Notes under the pieces: generated by a model | What the model saw: the letters and a program-made list of their open reading frames with translations, nothing else | Database searches by the model: none | Told to the model about the DNA's origin: nothing | Part shown: one piece after another, positions 34,520 through 43,186 of the stretch | How positions within the stretch are numbered: position 1 is the stretch's first letter | Layout: each line of letters opens with the position of its first letter | From: an uncultured Prevotellaceae bacterium | GTDB taxonomy: Bacteria > Bacteroidota > Bacteroidia > Bacteroidales > Bacteroidaceae | Assembly: GCA_902786565.1 (NCBI GenBank) | Contig: CADACW010000004.1 | Coordinates: 1-64,000, forward strand | Length of the DNA stretch: 64,000 nucleotides | Direction of reading: 5' to 3' | Position numbers and translations under genes: made by a program

Positions 34520-34551
34520 TAAAGTTAGGCATTATTTCCCATTCCACCAAA
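34520..34551 (-). promoter_or_regulatory. Promoter of the galM-araD operon
   Basis: On the minus strand, TTTG (34551-34548), a 20-base gap, then TAACTTTA (34527-34520), one mismatch from TAnnTTTG. The leader is about 45 bases. Confidence 0.6.
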
Positions 34552-34609
34552 AAATCGCCCATCTTTTTACGACAGGCGTGTGATTTTAACACTCGTTTAG
34601 TCATTTGGC

Positions 34610-34705
34610 CCTTTACCCCCCCCTTAGAGATAAGTGGCACTTATCTCGGAGATAAAAGGCACTTATCTCGGAGATAAGTGGCACTTATCTCTAAAGGCCC
34701 TTTTA
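34610..34705 (+). repeat. GATAAGTG palindrome element, copy 3
   Basis: Three 22-base units at 34625-34692; left flank TTTACCCCCCCCTTAGAG, right flank CTCTAAAGGCCC. It lies upstream of the galM promoter, between it and the PBP1A gene end. Confidence 0.9.
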
Positions 34706-34750
34706 GGCGATGCCGTCAATGGCCTCATTTTCGGCGTATGAAAATCCGTT

Positions 34751-34779
34751 CAATTGTCAATGGTCAATTGTCAATTACC
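34751..34779. repeat. Heptad array at the PBP1A gene end
   Basis: Units AATTGTC, AATGGTC, AATTGTC, AATTACC. On the minus strand they supply the last residues (VIDN) and the stop codon of PBP1A. Confidence 0.8.
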
Positions 34780-37112
34780 ATCTCGTCCACCTCTTCCTCG
34801 ACGAAGCCCTCGTCTTCATCGTGCACGGTCAGCATATCGTCGTCGGTGTGGCAGGGGTCGAATCCGGCAGGGATGTCGAACTGGTCGTCCTGCGTGATGT
34901 CAATCGACGGGTCGGCATAGATGCTGGTCATATATTTGGCGAAGATGGGCAGTGCCATCGACGCTCCCTGCCCGAAGGTCATCGTGTCGAAGTGGATGTC
35001 GCGGTCGTCGCCGCCCACCCAGCAGCCGGACACCAGTTTGGGTGCAAGGCCCATGAACCATCCGTCGCTGTTCGAGTTGGTGGTGCCCGTCTTGCCGCCC
35101 AGCGGTGCCGTCAGGTTGTAGCGGTGGCGCAGCCGCCCGGCCGTTCCGCCGTCGACCACGGCGCGCAGCATGTACAGCATCTTGTCGGCGCTCTCTCCGC
35201 TGATGACCTCGTTCATGCGGGGCTTAAACTCGGCCACCTTGTTGCCCTCGCTGTCCACGATGCGGGTCACGTAGAGTGGAGCCGAGCGGATGCCGTGGTT
35301 GACAAAGGCGGTATAGGCGCTCACCATCTCGCCCACGGTAATCTCGCACGGGCCCAGGCAGAGTGCCGGCGAGGGGTGTATCTCCGGGTTGCGTATGCCA
35401 TAGCGGCGCAGCACGTCGACGAAGGCTTTGGGGTTCAGGCGGTGCATCATCAGATAGGCCGAGATCCAGTTGTTCGACTGCTGCAGGCCCCACTTCAGCG
35501 TCACCATCTCGCCGTAGCGGGCCCTGCTGCCGTTGCGCGGTGTCCAGGGCTGTCCGGCCACGATGTAGGTTTCCTGCTGGTTGGGCACCTCGTCGCAGGG
35601 TGTCATGCCGTTCTCCATTGCCAGCGAGTAGAGGAAGGGCTTGATGGTGGACCCCACCTGGCGGCGGCCCTCAGTGGCCATGTCGTAGGCAAAGTGGCGG
35701 AAGTCCAGTCCGCCCACGTATGCCTTCACGTTGCCCGTACGGGGCTCCATGCTGACGAAGCCTGTGCGGAGGAATCGCTTGTAGTAGCGTATGGAGTCCA
35801 TCGGCGTCATCATGGTGTCCACGTCGCCCCTGTAGGTGAAGAGGGTCATGGCGGTCTTTGTCCTGAAGGCCTTGTCAATCTCTTCGGCGCTGGCTCCGGC
35901 CCTCTTCATCGTGACATAGCGTTCCGACTGGCGCACGTTGCGGTTCAGTATGCGCTCCACGTCGGCAGCCGACAGGTGGCGCGAATAGGGGGCGTTGGCC
36001 TTGTTGCGGTTGGCCTTGTCGAACTCCGGCTGCAGATAGTCCACCACGTGGTCGAAGCAGGCCTGCTCGGCATATTTCTGCATGCGGGAGTCGATGGTGG
36101 TGTAGACCTTCAGGCCGTCGGTGTAGATATTGTATGGCGAGCCGTCGCGCTTGCGGTTCTTCTGGCACCATCCGTAGAGGGGGTCCTGCTCCCAGTTCAG
36201 CGAGTCGATGACATACTTGACGTAGCTCCACTCCGGATAGTCGGCCCTGCGGGGCTGCTTGGCCTGCATATACCGGCGCAGGAAGTCGCGGAAGTAGGTG
36301 GCCATGCCGTCGTTATGGTCGGCCACGTGGAACTTCAGGCCCAAGGGCAGCACGCTGCAGCTGTCGTACTGCTGCTGGGTGATGTAGCCGGCCTTCAGCA
36401 TCTGTCCCAGCACCACATTGCGGCGGTCACGCGAGCGCTCCTCGAAGCGCACGGGGTTGTAGAGCGAGGGGTTCTTGCACAGGCCCACCAGCATGGCGCT
36501 CTCGGTCAGGGTCAGGTCGCGGGGCTCCTTCGAGAAGTAGGTGTTGGCCGCCGTCTTGATGCCCACGGCATTGTGCAGGAAGTCGAAGTAGTTCAGATAC
36601 ATGGCGATGATTTCGTCCTTCGTGTAGTTGCGCTCCAGCTTCACCGCTATGACCCACTCTATGGGTTTCTGGAGCATGCGCTCGGTGGTGCTGTGGGCCA
36701 CGTCGCTATAGAGCTGCTTGGCCAGCTGCTGGGTGATGGTGCTGCCACCGCCGGCATTCTTCTGCCCCAAGAATCCGCGCTTGATGATGGCTCGTGCCAG
36801 GGCGTAGAAGTCAATGCCCGAATGTTCGTAGAAGCGGGCATCCTCGGTGGCCACCAGGGCCTGCACCAACAGGGGCGACAGGTCGCTGTAGTCCACCATC
36901 ACGCGGTTCTCACGGTCGCGGTTCCAGGTGCCCAGCAGTTTGCCGTCGGCTGAGAACACCTGCGAAGCGTATTTATTAATAGGGTTCTGCAAGTCGGCAA
37001 TGGGCGGCATATACCCTATGCGGCCATCGGCAATGGCCCAAAAGATGCCGACGACAGCCACTACACAGACAAATAGCAGCGTCCACAGAAAAGCAAAAAA
37101 CCATTTTCTCAT
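34764..37112 (-). CDS. Penicillin-binding protein 1A-type transglycosylase/transpeptidase
   Basis: About 782 residues from 37112 (MRKWFFAFLWTLLFVCVVAV, an N-terminal membrane anchor). The longer frame reads the upstream heptad array (HNSQFAIHNS) and was rejected. The GT51 glycosyltransferase domain (about 60-240) has EDARFYEHSGID and GGSTITQQLAKQ. The transpeptidase domain has the active-site serine in GSTIKPF, the second motif SNNW and KTGTTNS. It polymerises and cross-links peptidoglycan in the periplasm. The C-terminal 40 residues are acidic and end in VIDN from a heptad array. It is transcribed alone, probably from a TAACTTTG box at 37167-37160. Confidence 0.93.
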   Translation of the reverse strand: MRKWFFAFLWTLLFVCVVAVVGIFWAIADGRIGYMPPIADLQNPINKYASQVFSADGKLLGTWNRDRENRVMVDYSDLSPLLVQALVATEDARFYEHSGIDFYALARAIIKRGFLGQKNAGGGSTITQQLAKQLYSDVAHSTTERMLQKPIEWVIAVKLERNYTKDEIIAMYLNYFDFLHNAVGIKTAANTYFSKEPRDLTLTESAMLVGLCKNPSLYNPVRFEERSRDRRNVVLGQMLKAGYITQQQYDSCSVLPLGLKFHVADHNDGMATYFRDFLRRYMQAKQPRRADYPEWSYVKYVIDSLNWEQDPLYGWCQKNRKRDGSPYNIYTDGLKVYTTIDSRMQKYAEQACFDHVVDYLQPEFDKANRNKANAPYSRHLSAADVERILNRNVRQSERYVTMKRAGASAEEIDKAFRTKTAMTLFTYRGDVDTMMTPMDSIRYYKRFLRTGFVSMEPRTGNVKAYVGGLDFRHFAYDMATEGRRQVGSTIKPFLYSLAMENGMTPCDEVPNQQETYIVAGQPWTPRNGSRARYGEMVTLKWGLQQSNNWISAYLMMHRLNPKAFVDVLRRYGIRNPEIHPSPALCLGPCEITVGEMVSAYTAFVNHGIRSAPLYVTRIVDSEGNKVAEFKPRMNEVISGESADKMLYMLRAVVDGGTAGRLRHRYNLTAPLGGKTGTTNSNSDGWFMGLAPKLVSGCWVGGDDRDIHFDTMTFGQGASMALPIFAKYMTSIYADPSIDITQDDQFDIPAGFDPCHTDDDMLTVHDEDEGFVEEEVDEMVIDN

Positions 37113-37150
37113 TGAATTGTGAATTGCAAATTGTGAATTGTGAATTAGAA
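37113..37150. repeat. Heptad array upstream of PBP1A
   Basis: Units AATTGTG, AATTGCA, AATTGTG, AATTGTG, AATTAGA immediately before the PBP1A start codon. On the minus strand it is open and would read HNSQFAIHNS. Confidence 0.8.
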
Positions 37151-37159
37151 TTTCGCCTG

Positions 37160-37167
37160 CAAAGTTA
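37160..37167 (-). promoter_or_regulatory. -7 box of the PBP1A promoter
   Basis: TAACTTTG on the minus strand, 48 bases before the start codon. The -33 region is only T-rich. Confidence 0.5.
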
Positions 37168-37274
37168 AGAATTAATGCTGAGATAAAAAAAAGATTTGGA
37201 AAGTTTATCGTTTTCAACCACTATAAAAATGTTAATATATTATAAGACATAGTTCCGATTAGACAGAAAACCCC

Positions 37275-37282
37275 TACCTTTG
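37275..37282 (+). promoter_or_regulatory. -7 box of the C10 protease-muramidase operon
   Basis: TACCTTTG, 18 bases before the ATG at 37300. The short leader leaves little room for a ribosome-binding site, which is common in Bacteroidota. No good TTTG lies at -33. Confidence 0.55.
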
Positions 37283-37299
37283 TACGAAAAACATATAAG

Positions 37300-40074
37300 A
37301 TGATGAAGAAGTGTCTCCTTTTGGCAACAGGCTTACTGGCATTTGCCACCATTACGCTTTCGGCACCTGTCAGCCGTGAAAAGGCCCTGAAGAGTGCGCA
37401 AGAGTTTCTGAACAGCAGCTGCCACGCCGGTGGCCGTCGGCTGACTCCGGCAAAGAGCCAGTTGCAATTGGCAACGCCAGAGACAGAGGCATACTATGCC
37501 TTCAACATTGGCCACAACCAGGGATTCGTCCTCGTCAGCGGCGACGACAGCACCCCCGCCATACTCGGCTACACGCCGCAGGGCACCTTCGACCCCACCC
37601 TGATGCCCGACAACCTGAAGGCATGGCTCACCAGCTATGAAGAGCAGATAGCATGGCTGCAGGCCAACACTGAACGGTCAACGCAGAACGCTGAACGGTC
37701 AACGGCCGACGGCCAGCGCTCACCCATCGCCCCTCTCATCAATTGCCACTGGAACCAGACTGAGCCCTACAACTTGCTGTGCCCCATGGCCAAAGACAGC
37801 ACACATTGCGCCACAGGATGCACCGCCACCGCCATGGCACAGGTGATGTTCTACTACCGCATGCCCAAGGCCACGACTGAGACCCTGCCGGCCTACACCA
37901 CAGGGAATCTGAAGGCCAACATCGAGGAAAAGGGCATCACCACCATCGACTGGGAAAACATGATGCCCGTCTACGACGGCAGCCAGACGGCAACGGCCGA
38001 CACAGCCGTGGCCACGCTGATGAGCCTCTGCGGACAGTCCATAAAGGTGGACTACAACAAAGTCACAGGCGGAGACCCAAGTGAGATAGCTGGGGCCCTG
38101 CGGCGGTACTTCGGCTTCGCACCATCCACACATTTCATCCAACGCGACAACTACCTGCTGCAGCAGTGGGAAGACATCATCTACAACGAACTGGCCGAAA
38201 ACCGGCCGGTGCTCTACGGCGGCAATTCGACTGGCGGCGGCCACGAGTTCATCGTCGACGGATACGACAACGACGGCTACTTCCACATCAACTGGGGATG
38301 GGGCGGCAACTGCGACGGCTACTACCTGCTCACCGTGCTCAACACAAACAGCAACGAGGGCATAGGGGCCAGCAGCACTTCCGACGGCTACAGCTTCAAC
38401 CAGGACGCCGTCATCGGCATCACACCCTACGACGAACTGCCTGCGGCATCCAGTCTGATGACCATCAACAACATCGGCATCCATGGAGACGAAACAACCT
38501 TCAGCAGGCAGGCCGACGGCGGATTCCACCCCTTTGTGAAGGCCAGCCTATTCAACTTGACGGGCGAACAAGGCACCTTCAACCTCGGACTACTCGTCAT
38601 AGACAGCGAGGGCAACATACGCGAGACCTATCCCGTCAGAAAAATGACCATCCCTGCCAACATTGGATACCCGACGCTGAACTTCGGTGACCAGAGCCTC
38701 AAATTCAAAGACCTGCCCGACGGAACTTACACCATAGCCATAGGCTGCGCACGAGAAGACCAGGCAGCAGACACACAGGCCGACTTGGCACCCTGCCTCG
38801 GAACCATCAACTTCGCCATCAGGGCACATCTGGCCGGCAACTCGCTCACGCTACAAATGCCCACCATAGACCTGACTGGAACCATCAACGCACAAGAAAC
38901 AGCAGCAGAGGGCCAGCCCTTCGACCTCGACATCACCATGACCAACAATGGCACCAACTTCAGCCGCGATGTCTACATACGCATAGACGGCAAGCAGAAG
39001 GGCGGATTCAGAATGGAAATAGGACAGGGGGAGACTGCCACCTACACCTTCAACATACCGTCGGCCACACAGGGAGAGAAGAAAGTGGAACTGGCATACC
39101 AGGACAACAACTACCAGTATGTCAGCATCGCCACGGCGACCATCACCGTGCTGCCACCATCCACGCCCGAACAGCCGGTAGAGGAGGAGCCACAACTCAG
39201 CTTCACCATGAACATCAAGGGCCTCAACGACACCGGCACACTCACCAAGAACAGGGCAACGGTCAACCTCGAAATCACCAACAACGGCAAAAGCACCTTC
39301 AGCGGTCTGGCCGGGGCCATGCTCTTGCTCGGCGAGGGCACGTCATACTCCACCCTCGACTACATCATCAACGATGTCTCCATCCCCAGCAAAGAGACCC
39401 TGACACTCACACTCAACTTCAAAGACCTGCCGGACAACGCCAACTTCATCCTAATGAGCATGTATGTCTATCAAGGCAAGGCCAACTACGGCAACGACAT
39501 CTTCTTCAACACACACTTTGACGGAACGACCGAAGAGGAACAGGAAGACGAAGCCAACCTCGACATCAGCATCCAGCTTGCATCGCTCAACTCTCAACCC
39601 TCAACCCCCAACGCGCAACTACCAACCCTCAACACCCCAATGGCAAAGGGATTCATCACCATTACCAACGAGAGCGAAGACCTGACCTACAACGACAAGC
39701 TGTGGATTTGGCTTAACGGACAGCAGGAGACCGTCAACGTCTGCATCCTGCCGGGCGAGACACAGAAAGTGTACTATGCCTTCGACGGACTGGAAGACTT
39801 GACCACATACACCTTGGAAGTGAACCACGTGAAGCGTTCAGCACCCCAGGTGGAACTTGCTGAGACAACACTCACCTTCCACACCAACTTCTACGACACA
39901 CCCGAACTGCCCAGCCAGGACTACAACCAAGACGGCAAGGTGAACCATCAGGACATTGCCTACCTCATAGAAGCAATTGCAACATCGGAAACCGGACCCA
40001 GGATGTTCAACATTGCAGACATCATCCTCGTCATACAAAACATTGAAGAAACAACAAACACAACCGAAGAATGA
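37300..40074 (+). CDS. Secreted C10 (interpain/streptopain-like) cysteine protease
   Basis: 924 residues. It has a signal peptide (MMKKCLLLATGLLAFATITLSA), an inhibitory propeptide of Spi type (about 22-125; YAFNIGHNQGFVLVSGDDSTPAILGY), then the C10 catalytic domain (about 140-385) with Cys174 in ATGCTATAMAQVMFYY, His315 in GGGHEFIVDGYD, and HINWGWGG. Three Ig-like modules follow and a degenerate dockerin-like pair (YNQDGKVNHQDIAYL, FNIADIILVI). The propeptide-catalytic junction (NTERSTQNAERSTADGQRS) and a later linker (LNSQPSTPNAQLPTLNT) are both encoded by 7-base repeat arrays. Such proteases in Prevotella degrade host or dietary proteins. Its stop overlaps the muramidase start by 4 bases. 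Confidence 0.92.
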   Translation: MMKKCLLLATGLLAFATITLSAPVSREKALKSAQEFLNSSCHAGGRRLTPAKSQLQLATPETEAYYAFNIGHNQGFVLVSGDDSTPAILGYTPQGTFDPTLMPDNLKAWLTSYEEQIAWLQANTERSTQNAERSTADGQRSPIAPLINCHWNQTEPYNLLCPMAKDSTHCATGCTATAMAQVMFYYRMPKATTETLPAYTTGNLKANIEEKGITTIDWENMMPVYDGSQTATADTAVATLMSLCGQSIKVDYNKVTGGDPSEIAGALRRYFGFAPSTHFIQRDNYLLQQWEDIIYNELAENRPVLYGGNSTGGGHEFIVDGYDNDGYFHINWGWGGNCDGYYLLTVLNTNSNEGIGASSTSDGYSFNQDAVIGITPYDELPAASSLMTINNIGIHGDETTFSRQADGGFHPFVKASLFNLTGEQGTFNLGLLVIDSEGNIRETYPVRKMTIPANIGYPTLNFGDQSLKFKDLPDGTYTIAIGCAREDQAADTQADLAPCLGTINFAIRAHLAGNSLTLQMPTIDLTGTINAQETAAEGQPFDLDITMTNNGTNFSRDVYIRIDGKQKGGFRMEIGQGETATYTFNIPSATQGEKKVELAYQDNNYQYVSIATATITVLPPSTPEQPVEEEPQLSFTMNIKGLNDTGTLTKNRATVNLEITNNGKSTFSGLAGAMLLLGEGTSYSTLDYIINDVSIPSKETLTLTLNFKDLPDNANFILMSMYVYQGKANYGNDIFFNTHFDGTTEEEQEDEANLDISIQLASLNSQPSTPNAQLPTLNTPMAKGFITITNESEDLTYNDKLWIWLNGQQETVNVCILPGETQKVYYAFDGLEDLTTYTLEVNHVKRSAPQVELAETTLTFHTNFYDTPELPSQDYNQDGKVNHQDIAYLIEAIATSETGPRMFNIADIILVIQNIEETTNTTEE
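37670..37718 (+). repeat. Coding heptad array at the propeptide junction of the C10 protease
   Basis: Seven exact-register units: CTGAACG, GTCAACG, CAGAACG, CTGAACG, GTCAACG, GCCGACG, GCCAGCG. They are translated as TERSTQNAERSTADGQR, just where the propeptide must be cut. Confidence 0.9.
39585..39633 (+). repeat. Coding heptad array in a linker of the C10 protease
   Basis: Seven exact-register units ending in CAAC: GCTCAAC, TCTCAAC, CCTCAAC, CCCCAAC, GCGCAAC, TACCAAC, CCTCAAC. They are translated as LNSQPSTPNAQLPTLN, a flexible linker between Ig-like modules. Confidence 0.95.
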
Positions 40075-40811
40075 AAAAAATCATCGTCAATTGTCAATTG
40101 TCAATTGTCAATTGTGCATTGCGCTTTGCGCTCTGTGCACTGTGCATGGTGCATGGTGCCCGCCTCTCTGCTCAAGTCAACCCGTTCCTCTGCTGCGAAG
40201 ACACGTGCGCCCACACTCACGGCATCGACATCAGCCACTATCAGGGCGAAGTGTTCTGGGAAACGGTAGGGGAGCATACCAACATGGCCTACGTCTACCT
40301 GAAAGCCACAGAAGGTGGCGACCGCATAGACCCACGATACGAAAGAAACATTGACCTGGCCCACCGCCACGGACTGAAAGTGGGCTCATACCACTTCTTC
40401 AGGCCGATGACCAACCTGCAGCTGCAGATAGACAACTTCAAGAAACAATGCCTGCCGGGAGAGCAGGACCTGATACCCATGCTCGACGTGGAGACCACGG
40501 GGAAACTCTCCACACAGGCTTTCTGCGACTCGCTGTTCAAGTTTCTTGACCTGATGGAAGAGGCCTACCACCAGAAGCCGCTCATCTACACCTTCAGGAA
40601 CTTCTACAACAAGCATCTGAAAGGCAAACTGGACGACTACCAGCTGATGATTGCCATGTACAGCGACGAGCAGCCCATCCTGGCCGACGAGCGCGACTAC
40701 ACCCTATGGCAGTACACCTGCAAGGGCCGCATCATGGGCGTCAGCAGCCAGATAGACAAGAGCCGCTTCATGGGCAAGCACACCCTGCGCGAAATCCGCT
40801 ACATACATTAA
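40071..40811 (+). CDS. Secreted GH25 muramidase (lysozyme) with repeat-derived signal peptide
   Basis: 246 residues. The GH25 barrel begins at about 45: HGIDISHYQGEVFW (first catalytic Asp), YLKATEGGDRIDPRY, GSYHFFRP, LIPMLDVETTG (DxE catalytic motif), LIYTFRNFY, YTLWQYTCKG. It cuts the MurNAc-GlcNAc bond of peptidoglycan. The N-terminal MKKIIVNCQLSIVNCALRFA and LCALCMVHGARLSA is a working-looking signal peptide, but residues 5-30 are the translation of an eleven-unit heptad array. The start codon overlaps the protease stop (ATGA), so the two exported hydrolases are coupled. Confidence 0.92.
   Translation: MKKIIVNCQLSIVNCALRFALCALCMVHGARLSAQVNPFLCCEDTCAHTHGIDISHYQGEVFWETVGEHTNMAYVYLKATEGGDRIDPRYERNIDLAHRHGLKVGSYHFFRPMTNLQLQIDNFKKQCLPGEQDLIPMLDVETTGKLSTQAFCDSLFKFLDLMEEAYHQKPLIYTFRNFYNKHLKGKLDDYQLMIAMYSDEQPILADERDYTLWQYTCKGRIMGVSSQIDKSRFMGKHTLREIRYIH
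40086..40162 (+). repeat. Heptad array encoding the muramidase signal peptide
   Basis: Eleven units: GTCAATT x4, GTGCATT, GCGCTTT, GCGCTCT, GTGCACT, GTGCATG x2, GTGCCCG. The AATTGTC cycle gives N-C-Q-L-S-I-V in any frame. Confidence 0.95.
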
Positions 40812-40827
40812 AAAGTGCAAAAAAAAG

Positions 40828-40864
40828 GTGGGCGAAAGTGCTGCATTGTGTCACTTTCGCCCAC
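40828..40864. terminator. Bidirectional terminator between muramidase and lpxA
   Basis: A perfect 13-base stem (GTGGGCGAAAGTG) with an 11-base loop. On the minus strand it is followed by T8 and serves lpxA; on the plus strand a weaker TTGTTTT follows the muramidase gene. Confidence 0.88.
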
Positions 40865-40936
40865 TTGTTTTCATTTCCGCCGCAACGGCTGTTCCTCAGA
40901 TGGCTGTCTTTAGTGTACAGCCCTGCAGGTCATAGA

Positions 40937-41716
40937 CTAAAGTTTGGTGATGATGCCCTGCTGGGCGGTGCGTAGGAACTCGATGATGTGGCGAATCTCG
41001 GGGCTGTCGGGCACCTGCTGCTCAATCTGGTTGATGGCATCGAAGAGCGATGTCTGACCGTGGAACACCAGACGGTAGGCGTTGGCGATGTGCTTGAGAA
41101 CCTTCTCGTTGACACCGTATACACGGCCCATGGTGAAGTTGACACCGCCAAACTCCGACTTCTTGGTGCAGATGATGTAGGGCGGCACATCCTTTGAGAA
41201 GGTGGTACCGGCCTGGATCATGGCCCCCTGGCCCACACGCGTCTTGGCATTCTCGATGACCGAACTGGAGAAGATGACGCCATCTTCAATCTGACAGTCG
41301 CCGGCAATCTTCGTGCCGTAGCCGAAGACGCAGCGGTCGCTCACCTTGGTGTCGTGGCTGATGTGGGCACCCTCCATCAGCACGTTGTCATTGCCGATGA
41401 CGGTCTGTCCGCCGGTATGCGTGGCACGGTTGATGACCACGTTCTCGCGGATGATGTTGTTGTTGCCGATGATGCACTCGGACTTCTCGCCACAGAAGTT
41501 GAAGTCCTGTGGCAGTGCGCCTATGACCGAGCCCTGATGAATCTTGTTGTGGTCGCCCATGCGTGTGCCGTCGAGGATGGAGACGAAGGGGAAGATGATG
41601 CAGTTGTCGCCAATCACCACGTCGTCCTCGATGTACACAAAGGGGAATATCTTACAATTGTTGCCGATGCGCGCCTTTGGGCTGATCTCGGCCTTTGGAC
41701 TAATTTCGCTTGCCAT
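40937..41716 (-). CDS. lpxA: Acyl-ACP--UDP-N-acetylglucosamine O-acyltransferase (LpxA)
   Basis: 259 residues, the usual length. Left-handed beta-helix hexapeptide repeats (ISPKAEISPKARIGNNCKI, VIGDNCIIFPFVSI) are followed by the family motif NVVINRATHTGGQTVIGNDN, AHISHDTKV with the catalytic His, and a C-terminal helical domain. It is the first enzyme of lipid A synthesis, in the cytoplasm. It lies alone, away from lpxC/lpxD/fabZ; whether a second lpxA exists elsewhere in the genome cannot be seen. Its start is 44 bases downstream of the OMF gene end, with a heptad array between. Confidence 0.9.
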   Translation of the reverse strand: MASEISPKAEISPKARIGNNCKIFPFVYIEDDVVIGDNCIIFPFVSILDGTRMGDHNKIHQGSVIGALPQDFNFCGEKSECIIGNNNIIRENVVINRATHTGGQTVIGNDNVLMEGAHISHDTKVSDRCVFGYGTKIAGDCQIEDGVIFSSSVIENAKTRVGQGAMIQAGTTFSKDVPPYIICTKKSEFGGVNFTMGRVYGVNEKVLKHIANAYRLVFHGQTSLFDAINQIEQQVPDSPEIRHIIEFLRTAQQGIITKL

Positions 41717-41729
41717 TGTTTTTGTTTTT

Positions 41730-41766
41730 CAATTGTGAATTGTCAATTATCAATTGTCAATTACTT
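41730..41766. repeat. Heptad array between the efflux operon and lpxA
   Basis: Units AATTGTG, AATTGTC, AATTATC, AATTGTC, AATTACT. The stop of the outer-membrane factor gene lies within the array. Confidence 0.8.
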
Positions 41767-43155
41767 AGACCCTCCGCCGAGTGCCTGATAGAGGTTCACC
41801 ACGGCCTGCATCTTCGAGAAGTCGTCGCTGACCTTCGATATGCGGGCATTGAGCAGACTGGACTGTGCCTGTATGACCTCCAAGTAGCTGGCACCCTTGC
41901 TCTTGTAGAGCATCTGGGTGTCGTCCACGTTCTGCTGGAGCACCTTGACCTGCTTGGCCTCCAACTCCGACTTCTCGGCGCTGGCATTGTAGAGCACCAA
42001 GGCGTTGCTCACCTCGTTGCCGGCCTTGAGCACGGTGTTCTGCCACGTGTTGAAAGCCTGCTCCTGCTGGTCCTTGGCCACGCGCAGACCGGCCACGATG
42101 GCACCGTGCTGGAAGATGGGCTGCGTGAGCGAGCCTACGGCCGAGAGCAGCCACTTGCCGGGATTGACCACGGCGCCCAGGTTGTTGGTGAACATGGCCG
42201 AGCCGCTCACGGTGATGTTAGGATAGAACTTGGAACGGGCGGTCTCCACATCGTAGAAGCACTGTGCCAGCGCCATTTCGGCAGCGTGCACGTCGGCACG
42301 GTTTGAGAGCAGCTGTATGCCCACGCCGGCCGAGAACTTCTGTGGCAGCGACTGGCTGTAGAGCCGGCCGCGCTGAATCTGATGGCCGGGCTCGTTGAGC
42401 AGCAGTGCCAGCGAGTTTTCCACCTCGCGCACCTGCCGGCGCAGGTCAACGGCCTGTGCCTGCACGCTGTAGTGGCTGGCCTCGGCGCTCTGCACACCCG
42501 TGCTGCGCACCCGGCCCAGGTCTTTCTGCAGCTGCATCATTTCCCAAGTCTCCTTGGTCAGCCGCTCCATGTCGGTGATGATGTCCAGCTGCTCGTCGAG
42601 CATCAGCAGCGTGTAGTAGAGGTTGGCAATGCCGCAGATGATGTTGGTCTGCACGGCCACCTGATAGTCTTTCGATGCCAGCAGCTTCATCTGTGCCGAC
42701 CGCTTCTGCGAGAGGATGTTGCCAAAGAGGTCTACGTTCCACGATGCCGAGATGGGCAGCTGATAGGTTTTCGATGCCGTGGCTCCCTCGGTCTGCACGC
42801 GGCTGATGGTGCCTTGCGGGGCTATGGCCACGCTGGGCAGGAAGGCCAGCTTGGCCACCCGCAGCATGTCCTCCATCATCTTCACGTTCAGCGCGGCGTT
42901 GCGCAGGTCGGTGTTGTTCTCCAGGGCCTTCTCTATGAGCTGCTGCAGCTGCGGGTCGGTGAAGACCTCGCGCCAAGGCAGCTGTCCGAAGTTAGGGTCG
43001 GTGTTCAGCACCAGCGTGTCGGCGTCGCTCACGGCGTCGCGTATCAGTCCCGAAGTGTTGACGTCGGGCCGCTCATACTTGTTGTAGAGTCCGCAACTGG
43101 TGAGCAACGTTGCTGCAATTAAAAAATTAACGTATTTAAAAATTGAATGCTTCAT
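41761..43155 (-). CDS. Outer-membrane factor of RND efflux pump (OprM/TolC-like)
   Basis: About 464 residues from 43155 (MKHSIFKYVNFLIAATLLTSC, a lipoprotein signal). Two repeated OEP domains are present, with typical motifs NTDLRNAALNVKMMEDMLRVAK, ISASWNVDLFGN, SNRADVHAAEMALAQCFYDVETARSKFYPNITVSGS and LLSAVGSLTQPIFQHG. It forms the trimeric outer-membrane exit duct for the pump encoded directly upstream. It begins 31 bases after the transporter gene. Confidence 0.92.
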   Translation of the reverse strand: MKHSIFKYVNFLIAATLLTSCGLYNKYERPDVNTSGLIRDAVSDADTLVLNTDPNFGQLPWREVFTDPQLQQLIEKALENNTDLRNAALNVKMMEDMLRVAKLAFLPSVAIAPQGTISRVQTEGATASKTYQLPISASWNVDLFGNILSQKRSAQMKLLASKDYQVAVQTNIICGIANLYYTLLMLDEQLDIITDMERLTKETWEMMQLQKDLGRVRSTGVQSAEASHYSVQAQAVDLRRQVREVENSLALLLNEPGHQIQRGRLYSQSLPQKFSAGVGIQLLSNRADVHAAEMALAQCFYDVETARSKFYPNITVSGSAMFTNNLGAVVNPGKWLLSAVGSLTQPIFQHGAIVAGLRVAKDQQEQAFNTWQNTVLKAGNEVSNALVLYNASAEKSELEAKQVKVLQQNVDDTQMLYKSKGASYLEVIQAQSSLLNARISKVSDDFSKMQAVVNLYQALGGGSK

Positions 43156-43186
43156 AACGTGTCTGGTTCTTAAATCTTTCCATTTT

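Noticed and set aside
37113-37217. N-terminal extension of PBP1A
   Set aside because: It reads the heptad array and puts extra residues before the usual short cytoplasmic tail and membrane anchor.
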